From assembly GCF_051020765.1 (NCBI RefSeq), contig NW_027469204.1:186001-250000 (forward strand): a DNA stretch of 64,000 bases, given 5' to 3'. Shown here piece by piece: positions 51,601-64,000 of the stretch. The notes beneath the pieces were generated by a model, which was given only the letters and a program-made list of their open reading frames with translations, searched no databases and was not told the origin of the DNA. Positions within the stretch are counted from its first letter, which is position 1; each line of letters starts with the position of its first letter. Source of the stretch: Lasioglossum baleicum (taxonomy: Eukaryota > Arthropoda > Insecta > Hymenoptera > Halictidae). The position numbers were made by a program, and so were the translations under genes.

Positions 51601-54600
51601 CGGAATTCCAGATTTGATTCGCAGTTTGACAGGATAGGTGAAGCTACTGACTTAGTCGCTCGACTCTCAAACAAGGTGGTAAATTTCTTGATCGGTTTGA
51701 CCCGCGATCATCGAATTCATTCATGAAATTAAGGTGCTTGCCAATAAAGTGTATACCAGTTCCTACATCTGAATACGGTTTTATACTTTCGATACAGCGG
51801 GTTATTTTTTCGGGGGGTATGGTCTTCGGTATATCGTTTGACTTTATGTCAATTGGTAACGTTCTCATGCAGCTTGACGCTTTCCGCAAATATACAAACT
51901 GTGATTTAAGATATCTATGCCCAATACTATTGAGCGGATCTACTCCAGGAATATATGGATCGAATTTCGGAATCACAGTATGGGTGATGCTATTGACTTT
52001 GCTGATCGAATACCAAAGAACGTGGTATCGTTCTCTAACGGATTCACACTCGATCTTCTATATAATACATGAAATTATGGTGCCTGTCACTGTCCTTTAA
52101 AATAATTTGTTTCCTTGTACACGAAGTTATACTCTCGATACAGCTGGTTAGATTCACGGAAGGTTCGTTCTTTTGAAAAAAGCATGACCTCATAACACGT
52201 GCCAACGTTCACAGATAGCGTTCCCCTCTACCTTAATGACCAAACCGTGAATTATGGTGCTGGTAGCCTCTGCTGTCCTGCGAATTTGTCCCCGAAATAA
52301 CCTGTGCGGCTCTCGGAATCACAAGATACGCGAAGATATTGTCTAAGCTCTGCGACCCATAAGAAAGCGGTAACATTCAGGAACGGTTTGGCCCTCGAAC
52401 TTCTAATTCATACATGAAATTAGGACGCCGTCACTGTAATGTATACTGATGTGTTTCTCTAAACACAAGGATCTCATCGCGAATCAAGGTGTTCTATTTT
52501 CGGAGGGTAAGGCCATCGTTTGACTTTATAAAAATTCGTAATGTTCTGAAACGGTTTGACGATCTATATTAGTATTCAAACCGTGAATTAAGGTGTCTAT
52601 TGCCAACACTCTTCAGCGGATATACTTTCGGATTACCTGGATTGACACTCGGAATCACAGGATATGTGAAGCTACATACTTAACAGTTCGTCTCTCACAG
52701 AACGTGGTAACGTTCTCGAACGGTTTGAAACTTGACCTTCTCAGTCATGCATGAAATGAAGGAACTCGGCACTAAAATGTATACTAGATCTAACCTCTGC
52801 ACACGGTGATATACACTCGGTACAGCTGGTCAGTTTTTGCGAGGGTAAGGCATTCAGTAAGAAGTTTAAACCTACAAGTATAGATAATGTTCTGCGATGG
52901 CTTCGAGGACTTCTTTAATATTCAAACCCTGAATTGTGGTGTCTCCTGCCGGTACTGTACCGTGCATTAACTCCCGGAATATCTGGCTTTGCTTTCGGAC
53001 TCACAGATATGTGAAGCTATTGACATAGCCGTTCGTGTCTCACAGAAACTGGTATCCTTCTCGAACCGTTTGACCCTCGTCCTCCTAATACATACGTAAA
53101 GTTGAGGAACCCGTCACTGAACTGAACACCAATTTCTATTTCTGAATACGAAGTTATCTCCTTGAAACGCCGAGGTTGCATCTCCGAGGGTACGGTCTTC
53201 GGTAGAGCCTTCGACTTTATAGAGATTGGTCAGGTTCTCAATCGGTTTGACACTCTTCAATAAAATCCTTACCGTGAAAAAAGGTGCCTATTGCCGATAC
53301 TGTTCAGCGTATTTACTCCTGCAACGCCAGATTTGGCTACCGGTATCACAAGAAAAGGTGAAGACCTTGAATCAGCCGTACAAGTCTCAATGATAGTGGT
53401 ATCGTTCCCAAAAGGTTTGACACTAGATCTTCTAACTAATTTAAGAAATTACGGTGCCGGCACTAAAATATGTACAATATTACTTTTCTGAATACGAACT
53501 TATACTCTCGACACAGCGAGTTTGCTTCTCCAAGGGTAGGGCCATCGGTAAATTGTTTGACAATACACAAATTGGTAACGCTCCCGAACGATTTGGTTCT
53601 CTGCTATAATGTTCGACACTCATAGATGGTGGTACCATCCTCAAACAGGCTGATCCATAATCTTCTAATACGTACATGAAAATAATGTGCACGTCACTGA
53701 AATGTATACTAATTTGCATCTCTGAGCACGAAGGTATAATCCCAGAACAGCGGGTTATCTTCTCGGATACTGTGGCCTTCGGTAAATTGTTCGACTGTAT
53801 AACAATAGGGAACGTTCTCTAAAGGTTTGACTCTGTTATTTATTATTTCTACCATAAAATTGCGTGCCAAATGCCAATACTGTATGCCGCGGTTTGACTA
53901 TCATAATAAAAGGATAGGTGAAGCAGCTAGCTTAGCAGTTCGACTCTAAAAGAAGGAGGTAAAGTTCTCGAAAAGTTTTTTACATGATTCTCCTGTTCAT
54001 ATATGTAAATCAGGTGGCCATGATTAGAATGTTTACTAATATGTTTCTCTGAATACAAAGGTATACACTCGATGCAGTTGGTTATGTTCACAGAAGGTAA
54101 GGTATTCGGAAAAAGAAGAACTTTATACCAAATAGTAATGTTCTCCGAGGGTTTGACTCACTACTATAACATACACACCGCGGATTGATGTGTCTATTGC
54201 CTATAGATTTCAGCTGACTTATTCCCGGAATACCTCGTTTTAATCTCGGAATCACAGGATAGGTGAAGCTCTTGACAAAGCCGCTCGTCTCAGCAGAAGG
54301 AGGTAACGTATGAAATTATAATCCCCGTCAATGGAATGTATACTATTTCACACCCCTGATCTGGTTTCTATATTCGCGATACAGCGGATCAGTTTTTCAG
54401 AGGGAAATGCATTCTGTAACAAGATTGGCCTAGAACGGCCCGACGGCCTGCTTTAATATTCAAGCCGTTAATTATGGTGCCAATTGCCGATACTCTTCAG
54501 CAAATTTCCTTTCGAAATACCTTGTTTGCCACTCGGAATCACAGGATAGGTGGAGCTATTGACTTTGTCATCCGTCTCTCACAGAAGGTGGTAACGTCCT

Positions 54601-57600
54601 TAAACAGTTAGAACCTCGATCTTCCAATTCATACATGAAATTAGGGCACTCGTCACTAAAATGTATACTATTTCGTAACTCTGAATGCGGTGTTATACTC
54701 TCGATTCAGGGGTCAGTTTTTCGGATGGTAAGGAATTCTGAAGGAAATTTAATCCTACACGGATATGGAACGATGTACAACGGCTTGACGGCCTTGTTTA
54801 ATATTCTCTCCGCGAATTAAGGAACATATTGTCAATACTCGTCAGCGGATTTACTCTCGGATTACCTGGTTTGGCTCTCGGAATCACAGGATAGGTGAAG
54901 TTATTGATATGCAGTTCCATACTAGAAGAATGTTCTCGGACGTTTGGACCCTCGACCTTCTCATTCATACATGAAATTACAGTGCCATTCACAGCATTGT
55001 ACACTAATTTGTATCTCTGAACACGAAGTAATACTCTACATGCATCGCTTTAAGTTCTCGGAGGGAAAGGTTTTCTGCAAATCTTCTGACATCACTCAAA
55101 TATGTAACTACAAATGTTCGACACTGTACTTTAATATTCTAACCGTGAACTGTTGCCGTGTCTATTGCCAATGTTGACAAAACGGATGGACTCCCGGAAT
55201 ACCTGGTTTGTCTCTCAGAATCACAGGATATGTGAAGTTATTGACTTAACCGTTCGACTCTTAAAGAAGGTGGGATCGTTCTCGAAAGGATTGACTCTTG
55301 ATTATTCTATTCACACATGAAAATGAGGCGACCGTCTGCCAAAATTTCAACCAAATTGTGTCCCTGTGCACAAACCATGACACTCGCTGCAGCGGGGTGG
55401 GTTCTAGGAAGGTAATGTATTCGGCAGAAAGAATGATTACATAGCAATTGGTAATATTCTCCGATGGATTGCCCTTCTACTGTAATATTCATACCACGAA
55501 TTAATTTGACTATTGCCAATACTGCTCAGGGGACATACACCAGGAATACCGGGCATTAGTCTCGGAATCAAAGGATGGGTGAATCTATTGACTTAGCCAC
55601 TCGACTCTCCCGAGCGGGTAGAGCCTCGATCTTTAATTCATGCATGTAATTCAGGTGCTTGTCAGTAAATGTATACCAGTTCGCACCTCTCAAAAAGGTG
55701 TTATACTCCCGATACAGTGAGTTAGTTTTTTGGAGGGTAATACTATCTGTAAAAAGTTTGAACCTACATATATAGGTAAAGCTCTACAGCGGCTTGACGC
55801 TCGAGTTTACTAATTATGCAATAAATTAAGGTGTCTATTGGCAATACTGTTTAGCAGGGTTACTCCAGGAATACCTAGTTTGATTCTCCGAATCATTGGA
55901 TATGTGAAGCTGCAGACATAGCCTTTCGTCCCTCACAGAATGTGGAAACGTTCTCTAGCGGTTTGAAACTCGGTCTTCTTATTCATACATGAAACTAAGT
56001 TGCACGGCACTCAAATTTATACTACTTTGTTTCTCTTAACACGAAGTCAAACTCTCGATACAGCGGGTTAGCTTCTCGGAAGGATAGGCCATCGCTATAA
56101 ACTTTGACTCTATATCAATGCGTTACATCCTGCAAAGGTTTGACTCTGAACATTAATATTTATTCCATGAAATAGGGTGTACGATGCCAATAATGTACAG
56201 CGGATGTACTCCTGGAATTCTTGTTTCCTACGGTTTGACATCCGATCTTCTAATTCATACATGAAGTTAAAGTGCGCGTCTATAAAATGTCTACTTATAT
56301 TTCTGCATGAACACGAAGCAGAGCGCCCCGTACAGAGGGTTGGTTTCTTCCGATGGTTGGTCCTTCGGTATAACCTTTGGCTCTATGCGAATAGGTACCG
56401 TTATACAATGTTTTAACTCCGAACTTTAATATTTATACTGTGAATTCAGGAGTCGTATGCTAATACTGTACCGCGGAATTACACCCGGAATACCTGGTTT
56501 GACTTTGGGAATCTCAGGGTAGGTAAAGCTAGTGACTTAACCGTTCGTCTTTCACAGAAGGTCGCAAGTTTATCGTGCGGTTTGACCTTCGATCTTTTAA
56601 TTCGTACATGAGGTTAAAGTGCCCGTCGCTGAAATGAATGCTAATTATTTTCTGCGAACCCGATCTTATTCTCTCGATGAAGCCGGTGAGGTTCGCAGAA
56701 GGTGAGGTCTCTCGATCGGTTTCTCGCTCTACTTGAACATTCAAGCCGTGAATTATGGTGTCTACTCCAATGCTGTTCAGCCTATTTACTCCCTGAGTAG
56801 TTGGCTTGAGTCTGGGAATCACAGGTTGGGGGAAGCAATTGACTTTGCTGTGCGTCTCGCAAAAAAGGTGGTAACGCTCTTCAACGGTTTGCCTCCCGAT
56901 CCTCATACTCATACATGAAATTAAGGTGCCCGTCACAAAACGAATTGCAATCTGTTCCTCTGAAAACGATGTTATACTCTCGATATAATGCGTTGGGCTT
57001 TCGGAGGGTAAGGGATTCAGTATAACGTTGAACTTTATTCCAATTGGCAACGTTCGCAAACGGATTGACTCTGTACATTAAAATTTATAACCTGTAGTAT
57101 CGTGCCTGTTGCCAATTATTTTTCAGGGGATTTACTCCCGGATTACATGGTTTGACTCCTGGAATCACAGGATAGATGAAGCTATTGACTTTGCAGTTCG
57201 ATTCTCAAAGATGGTGGCAACGGTCTCCAACGTTTTGACCCTTGTCCTTCCAGTTCATATATGAACGTGAACGCCCGTACCTGATATGAATACTAATTAT
57301 TTTCTGTGAACACAAACAAATACTCCCGATGGAGCCGGTGATTTTTCATACCATGAATTTTGGTGTCTATAGCCAATACTCTTGAGCGGATATACTGCCG
57401 GGTATAAGATTTGACTCTCGGAGTCACAGCATAGGTTGAAGCTATACACGTAGCCGATCGACTGTCAGAGATGGTGTTATCGTTCTGGAAGAGTTTGCCT
57501 GGCGACGTTCTAATTCCCACTTGAAGTGATGGTGCCCGTCACTAAAATGTATACTAATTTCATCCCTGGACACGAAGTTATACTCTCGATACAGCGTCTT

Positions 57601-58215
57601 TCGGTCACGGAATGTGAGGCATTCTGTGAAATGTTTGACGCTATATCAATAAGTCTTTCTAAATCTTTCTACAACGGTTAGATTATGTACGTTGAAATCT
57701 ATATCGTGAACCAGGGTGTATATGGTCAATACTGTACGGCGTATTTAATCCAAGACTTCCTGGTATTACTCATAGCATAGCAGGATCGGTGAACCTATTG
57801 CCTTAGCTATGCGACTCTCAAGAAAGGTAGTAACGTTCTCCAATGGTTTGACATTCGATTTTCTTATTCATACATGAACGCAAGGTGCCCGTCACTAAAA
57901 TGTATACATATTTATTCCTCTGAACACTATGATATACTGTCGATACAGCTGATTCGGCTTCTCGGACGGTGAGGCCGTCGGGAAAAGGAATCATTATATA
58001 CAAATTGTTAACGTTCTATAACGGGTGACGGTCTACCTTAATATTAATACCTTGAACTAAGGCGACTATTGCCAATACGGCACAGGGCATTTAGTCCCGG
58101 TGTACCTCGTTGACTATCGGAATCACAGGATAGGTGATGCTATTGACATAACTGTTCGACTCTCACAGAAGGTGATAGCGTTCTCGAACGGTTTGACACT
58201 CGATTTTCTAATTCA

Positions 58216-58367
58216 TACATGAAATTAAGGTGCCTATCACTAAAATGTACAGTAGTTTGTTTGACTCGTGGCATCACAGGATGGATCAAGCTGTTTACTT
58301 AACAGTGTGACCCTTAAGGACGGTGGGTACGTTCTCGCACGCTTTGACACTCGACCCTCCTATTCAT
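58216..58367 (-). repeat. Truncated 151-bp satellite 1 monomer
   Basis: The landmark ATTCATACATG spacing drops from 345 to 151 bp. The sequence jumps from CAGTAGTTTG to TTTGACTCGTGGCATCAC, losing about 195 bp. It may have formed by unequal pairing of the two half-monomers or at the short TTTG match. Confidence 0.75.
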
Positions 58368-60771
58368 ATATGAAAAGAAGGTGTCCGCTACCTAAAACGT
58401 ATACTAATGTGTTTATCTACACACGAAGTTATACTATCCATTCAGCCGGTTAGCTGCTCGCACGGAAATACTTTCTGAAAAACGATTGACTTTATACCAA
58501 TTGTAATCGAACTAAAACGGTTTGCCGCTCTGCTTTAACATTGAAACTGTGATTTATGGTGTCTATGGCCAATACTCTTCAGCGGACTTACTCCCAGAAT
58601 ACCCTGTTTTTTCACTTCGAATGACAGAATGGGTGAAGCTATTGCCTTCGCCGTTCGCCTCTAGGAGAAGGTGGTTGACGATATTCAAACTGTTTCATCC
58701 TCGATCTTCGAATTCAATCACGTAGTAACGATGCCCGTCGCTAAAATTACCATAACTTGTTCCACTGGAAACAATGCTATACTCTCGATTCAGCGCGTTA
58801 TGGTTTCGGATGTTATGACCGTGAATAAACCGTTTGACTTTATACCAACTGGAAACGTTATCAGACGGTTCGTCGCACTACCTTAATATGCATTCCGCGA
58901 TTTATGGTGTCTATTGCCGTTAACGTTCCGCGTGTTTTCTTTCGGAATACATGATTTGATTCTCCTAGTCACTGGTTAGGTGAAGCTATTCACTTCTCCG
59001 TTCATCTCTCAAAGATAATAGTAACGTTCTCGAACCGTTTGACGCTTGACCTTCTTAATCATAATGAAATAAAGGTGCCCGTCACTATAATGTATACTAA
59101 TTCGACCCTCCGAACACCATGATATGCTCTCGATACAGCGGGACAGATCTTCGGAAGGAAAGGTCTTCTGTAAAGCGCTTTAGTTTATACCAATTGGCAA
59201 CGCCCACAAACATTATAACCCTCTACTTTAGTATTCAGTCCGTGAATTAAGGTTACTATTTCGAATACTGCTCAGTGGATTTGCTCCCGGAATACCACGC
59301 TTGACTCTCCGAATCACAGCTATCGGTGAAGCCGTTCTACTCTAGAGACGGTGGTAACGATATCGAACGGTTTGACACTCGATCTTCTAATTCGCTCATG
59401 AAACTAAGGTGTCCGTCTTCTAAAATGTCTAATAATTTGCTTCTCTGCGCACGAAGTTACGATACAGCAGTGTATGTTCTCGGAAGGAAAGGTATCCGGT
59501 ATCGAGTACAGGCGTTATGCTAATTATTATCGGTCTCAAACTGTTTGACGCTCTACTTCAATATACAAACTGCGAATTAATGTGTCCATTGCCATTACTG
59601 CACAGAGGATTTACTCCTGACATACCTCGTGTGACTCTCGGATTGACAGGATACGTGATGCAATTTCCTTAGGTGAGCGATCCTCAATGTAAATGGCAAC
59701 GTCCTTGATCGCTTTGCCTCTCGATCTTCTCATTCATACGTGAAAATAAGACGTACATCTGCTATAATGTCTACTAATTTGCCCTGGTGAACACTAAGCA
59801 AGTCAATCGCCACAGCGGGATGGATTCTCGGAAATAAGGATTCCATCTGTAAAAAGGTTGACTTTGTAGTAATTTTTATTGTCCATCCACGGCTTCACTC
59901 TCTACTTTCTTATTTATACCGTGCATTAAGCGTCCTTCGCCAATGATCTTCAGCGCGTTAACTCGCAGAATACCTGTGTTGACTCTCGGCATCACAAGAT
60001 AGGTGATGCTATTGGCTTAGCTGTGCGACCCTAAACGACGGTGGAAACGTTCTTGATTGGTTTGGATCTGGATTATGTTATTCATTCATGAAACTATGGT
60101 GCCCGACACTAAAATGTATACTAATTTCTTTTACTGGACTCAATGTCATACCCTCGAAGCAGCGGGTTTGTTTCTCGGGCGGTTATGCTTTCAGTCAGAC
60201 GTGTGACATATCAACTGTTAACGGTTCGACGCTCTACTTTAACGTCAAAATCGTGAGTCAAGGTGTCTATTGCCAACAGTGTTCTGTTGATTCACTCCAG
60301 GGATGCCAGGATTTACTCCCCGAATCACGTGATAGGTGAAACTATTGACTTAACAGTTCGACTCTAGAAGAAGGTAGTATCGTTCCGAAAGGTTTTACTA
60401 TCGATTTTTATATTTATTCATGAAAATGTGGTGCACGCCTATGCATATGTCGACTAATTTGTGTCTGTGAGCAATAAGCACGGCACTCGGTACAGTGCGT
60501 TAGGTTCTCGGATGGTAGGGTATTCGGTAGAAAGAATGACTTTATACCAATTGGTAACGTTCTCAAACGGTTTGACGCTATGTTTGAATACTCAAGCCGC
60601 GAAATAAAGCGTTCTTGCCCATACTGTTCATTGGATTGACTCCCGTCGTACCTGGTTTGGCTCTTGGAAGGGCAGGATAGGTGAAGTTGTTTACTTACCA
60701 TCTAGACTCTCAAAGATGGTGGTACCGTTCTCTAGCGGTTTGACACTCGAGCTTCAGATGCATACATGGAA

Positions 60772-62918
60772 TTCATGGTTTGAGTATTAAAATTGATCGC
60801 TGAATCCTTTGAGACCGTTACCAATTGTTATAATGTCAATTGTTATAGACTTCCTTTGCATAGAAGGAAATTAATATTCATTTCAGAGACGGGCACCTTC
60901 ATGCTTCTCACAGAACGCCTTACCTTCGAATAGCTAACCCGCTGTATCGAGAGAAAAACGTCGTGTACGGAGAAGCAAATTAGAATAATTTTAGTCACGG
61001 GCACCTTAATTTCATGTATTAATTATAATGAACGATGATCAAACCGTTCGTGAACGTTACCACCTTCTTTGAAGATCAAACGGCTAAATCAGTAGCTGCA
61101 CCTATTCTGTGATTCCGAAAGTCAAGCATGGATTTCCGGGAGAAAATCGATTGAAAAGCATTGGCATTTGACACCTTAATTCAGAGCTTGTGTATTTTAG
61201 TGGAGCGCCAAACCATATGAGAACGTTATCAATTTTTATCAAGTCAAATGATTTACCGAGAGCCTTACTTGCTGCGAATCGAACCCGCTGTACCAAGAGT
61301 ATATCATCGTGTTCTAAGGAAGAAATTAGTATTCATTTCAGTGACTGACACCTTAACTTCATGTATGAATTAGAAGATCGATGGTCAAATCGTCCGAAAC
61401 GATACTTTCAGCTTTGAGAGTTGACCAGAAAAGTGGAACGGCTAAGTAAATAGCTTCACCTAGCCTGTTATTTCGACAGTGAAATCAGGAATTCCGGGGG
61501 AAAATCTGATGTACAGTATTGGCAATATATACCGTATTCACGACATCAATTTTTAGACTCCAGAGACAAACCGACGTAGAACGCTACGTATTGGTACAGA
61601 ATCAATATTTCTACCGGCGGCTTTCTCATCCGAATAGCGAGCCCGCACTATCCAGAGTATAACTTCGTGCCCAGAGAAGCAAATTAGAACAGATTTTATT
61701 TACATACATGAATATCAAAATCATGAGTCAAACACTTCGCGAATGTTACGACCTTCTGTGAGAGACGAACGGATAAGTGAATAGCTTCACCTATGCAGTG
61801 ATTCTGAGAGTCAGACTAGGTAGTCCAGGAGACAATCCACTGAACAGTACAGGCTTTAGACACCTTAATTTAAGGTATGAATTTCAAGGTAGGGAGTCGT
61901 GATGTCGGAGGTAATATCCAATTCGTATAAAGTCATTCTTATCACCGAATACCCAACCGTCCGAGAACCTATCTCACTTAGCGTGTGTCCTGCTTAATAT
62001 TCACGAAAAGAAATTAGTAGTCATTTTAGCAGACGTACACCATATTTTCATATGCGAATAGATTAATCGAGAGCCAAACCGCTAGTGAAAGACCCCACCT
62101 TCTGTATGAAACGAACGGCTAAGTCAATGACGACACCTATTCTGTCCTTCCGAAAGTCAAACAAGGTATGCCGGCTGAAAATCTGCTGCTCAGTATGGGC
62201 ATTAGACACGCTATTTCATGGTATAAATATTATAGTACTTATTCGAACCGTTGTAGCACGTTACCGATTGGCACAGAACCAAACATTTCAAACAAGGCCG
62301 TACCATCGTGAATATTATATTATATATTATATTATACTCAAGCATCTTAGCTACGGACAATTAAATTCCATGTACGAAGCTAAAGGTCGAGGGTCAAACC
62401 GCTCAAGAACGTTGCCACTTTCTTTGAGGATCGAACGCCTATGACAATAGCTTCACCCATCCTGCGGTTCCGAGAGTCATACCAGGTGCTTTGGGAGTAT
62501 GTTCGCTGAACGGTATAGACAATAGGTGTCCTATTTCACGGTTTAAATATTAAAGCAGAGCGTCATGCCGTTTGAGATCGTTACAAATTGGTATAAAGTT
62601 ATTCTTTTAATAGTCGACCTATCTCACCGAGAACCTAACTCGCCGTACCGAGTGTAAAACTTCGCGTTCAAAGATACAAATTGGTACACATATATGTCAG
62701 GGTCAACTTAGTTTTATGTATGACTTAGAAGATCAGACTTAGAAAACGACGTACACCGGGAGTTAATCTGACGTACAGTATTGACATGAGACGTCCTATT
62801 TCAGGCTATAGATGTGACAATAAGGAGTGAAATTGTATTAGAACCTGATCTATTTATATAGAGTCATATTTTTCACCGAATGCCGTCCCTTCCGACAACA
62901 TGACCCGCTATATAAATA
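60772..62918 (+). repeat. Satellite 1 array, forward block ending at the mariner element
   Basis: Forward monomers resume at ATTCATGGTTTGAGTATTAA and continue to TGACCCGCTATATAAATA, where the mariner inserts at a TA. An AT microsatellite sits at about 62311-62337. A type II monomer lies near 61980. Confidence 0.9.
62311..62337. repeat. Small AT microsatellite inside satellite 1
   Basis: Alternating ATATT/ATTAT units (AATATTATATTATATATTAT and onward) replace part of a monomer. It can form an AT hairpin. Confidence 0.7.
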
Positions 62919-62950
62919 TTAGGGTGTCCTATAAGTTTCTTCGTTTTTCT
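62919..62950 (-). repeat. mariner terminal inverted repeat (visible end)
   Basis: TTAGGGTGTCCTATAAGTTT followed by CTTCGTTTTTC. The length of the repeat cannot be fixed because the partner end is outside the window. Confidence 0.8.
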
Positions 62951-62991
62951 TTATGCAAAATGAATACACGATATTTAATATTTAAGGTGGA

Positions 62992-62997
62992 TTTATT
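62992..62997 (-). promoter_or_regulatory. Candidate polyadenylation signal of the mariner
   Basis: AATAAA on the minus strand overlaps the transposase TAA (complement of 62996-62998). Confidence 0.4.
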
Positions 62998-63989
62998 ATT
63001 TTATATATGAACCGTTCTGTTCTGTAACCTTCTTCTATCTCTCAGGAAGCCTTATTATGCCCTCTTTCTAAAATAGTTGAAGCTTACTTGTAAAATATTC
63101 ATCTAGGTGCGTTTTTATTTCGCTTATGGATTTGAAAGATTTTCCACGGAGAGAATTTATTAAGGAATGGAACAAGTAGTAATCGGATGGAGCTAGGTCT
63201 GGGGAGTATGCAGGATGGGGTAGAACGTCCCATCCAAACTGTAATAATTTTTGCCATACGGCTAACACAACATGCGGTCTTGCGTTGTCGTGACAGAAAA
63301 CGACGTCTCGTCGCTACGCCAATTCTAGCCGTTCTTCTGCTACGGCGTATTTCAGTTGATCCAGTTGAATGCAATATTTGTCAGCATTGATCGTATCACC
63401 TTGATGAAGGAGCTCGTAGTACACTACACCTTTCCGGTCTCACCAAATGCACAGAGGAACCTCCGACGGATGAAGTGCAGGCTTCGCAACAGTTGTTGGT
63501 CTATTTCCGTTGCACCAAGTGCGTATTCGATGCACATTTTGGTATAAAATTCAAGTCTCGTGTGTTGTATCCAAGTGTGGCAGGAGAAGCATATCGCACG
63601 TAGAGACGCGGTTCTTACGACCGGTCTCCGTCAATAGGTATGGAACCCAAACTTCCATTTGCATATCCCATTTTGATTAAATGCATATGTACCATTGTTT
63701 TGGGAATATTGGTGGCATCCACTTTCTCACACACACTGTATCGTGGATTTTCAGTGAGCACAGTCGTGATAATGTCGGTACGAGTCGTTGCTGGGAGGCC
63801 GCTGCGGTCTTCATTTTTCAATTCGAAATTTCCACATCTAAATTTCTTAAACCAATTTTGGGCAGTCCTAATAGTGGTAGTACCATTCCCGTAGACGGTG
63901 AGAATCTCGTCTCTAGTGTCCTTTGCACCATTGCCTTTTTTAAAGCAATGAACCATAACATGCCGCAAATGCACCTTTTGGCTCTCCAT
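62996..63989 (-). pseudogene. mariner transposase, disrupted (DD34D)
   Basis: The transposase begins at 63989 (MESQKVHLRHVMVHCF) with the paired helix-turn-helix DNA-binding region (RTAQNWFKKFRCGNFEL, RSGLPA). A frameshift near 63655 is followed by EVWVPYLLTE and CDMLLLPH. The segment that should carry the first catalytic aspartate (the TGDEKW-type motif) is missing near 63541-63570, with a TGA there. Further on come GVVYYELLHQGDTINADKYC, a TAG at 63314-63316, FCHDNARPH and YSPDLAPSDYYLF. The two aspartates, at 63287-63289 and 63182-63184, are separated by exactly 34 residues. More lesions follow: a stop or frame change at 63068 and a TAG at 63035-63037 in place of the usual tryptophan (LPER-W-KKV). 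The end is TAA at 62996-62998. Confidence 0.94.
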
Positions 63990-64000
63990 TCTGAACGGCG

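Larger units (their letters stand above)
38134..60771 (-). repeat. Satellite 1 array, long inverted block (about 65 monomers)
   Basis: The longest single-orientation stretch, 22.6 kb. Typical monomers read ATTCATACATGAAATTAAGG, CTCTGAACACGAAGTTATAC, CTCGATACAGCGGGTTAG and TTTAATATTCA in order. Landmark spacing is about 345 bp (57871, 58216; 58367, 58712). Truncated monomers occur, for example near 44190, 53605, 56225, 57345 and 58262. No gene, RNA or intact mobile element was seen in it. Open frames of up to 150 codons on the minus strand (49551-50003, 56529-57059) are read-through of monomers. Confidence 0.93.
62919..64000 (-). mobile_element. mariner-like (Tc1/mariner) DNA transposon, truncated by the window edge
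   Basis: The element starts with TTAGGGTGTCCTATAAGTTT, a mariner-type terminal sequence, right after a TA dinucleotide (62917-62918) in satellite 1. The transposase lies on the minus strand, so this is the 3' end of the element. The other terminal repeat lies beyond 64000. The coding part is interrupted by frameshifts, stops and a small deletion, so the element is dead. Confidence 0.93.

Noticed and set aside
62919..62927. TTAGGG as a telomere-like repeat
   Set aside because: It is a single occurrence at the exact end of the mariner terminal repeat, with no tandem array.
1..64000. tRNA, rRNA or intact host protein genes
   Set aside because: I looked for tRNA box motifs, rRNA segments and conserved protein motifs on both strands by reading, and found none outside the three transposons. 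A tRNAscan or Rfam search would settle it.

Overview
The window is eukaryotic repeat DNA and holds no intact host gene. It is built from two unrelated, heavily diverged tandem satellites, broken by three dead cut-and-paste DNA transposons: two piggyBac elements and one mariner that runs off the right edge. TTAA-targeting piggyBac elements with cysteine-rich C-terminal domains and a DD34D mariner fit an arthropod, most likely insect, genome. The setting looks like pericentromeric or other constitutive heterochromatin. The sequence does not allow a species call.

Layout: satellite 1 (monomer about 346 bp, made of two related halves of about 170 bp) fills 1-2752, 5482-11722 and about 27398-62918, roughly 130 copies. 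It switches orientation six times, at about 1983, 7775, 29033, 33078, 38134 and 60772. I call 'forward' the strand on which the motif GTCAAACCGTTCGAGAACG is read. Satellite 2 (monomer about 313 bp, one GC-richer and one A/T-tract-rich part) fills 14951 to about 27397, roughly 40 copies, all in one direction.

piggyBac element 1 (2753-5477) has terminal inverted repeats and a TTAA duplication. Removing it restores an uninterrupted satellite 1 monomer. Its transposase (3077-4927) is nearly full length but carries two frameshifts, two stop codons and a D-to-E change at the first catalytic position. piggyBac element 2 (11727-14946) is older and more damaged, though its three catalytic aspartates are still readable. 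It lies exactly on a boundary between satellite 1 and satellite 2, so its two TTAA flanks belong to different satellites. The mariner (62919 to beyond 64000, transposase on the minus strand) keeps its DNA-binding region and two of three catalytic aspartates.

The short reading frames scattered through the satellites are chance products of the repeat units. The points of interest are structural: the dimeric satellite 1 monomer with a shared conserved box, a local run of one monomer subfamily, orientation switches, recurrent 45-bp deletions between direct repeats in satellite 2, doubled palindromes and subterminal repeats in the piggyBac ends, and the transposon on the satellite boundary.
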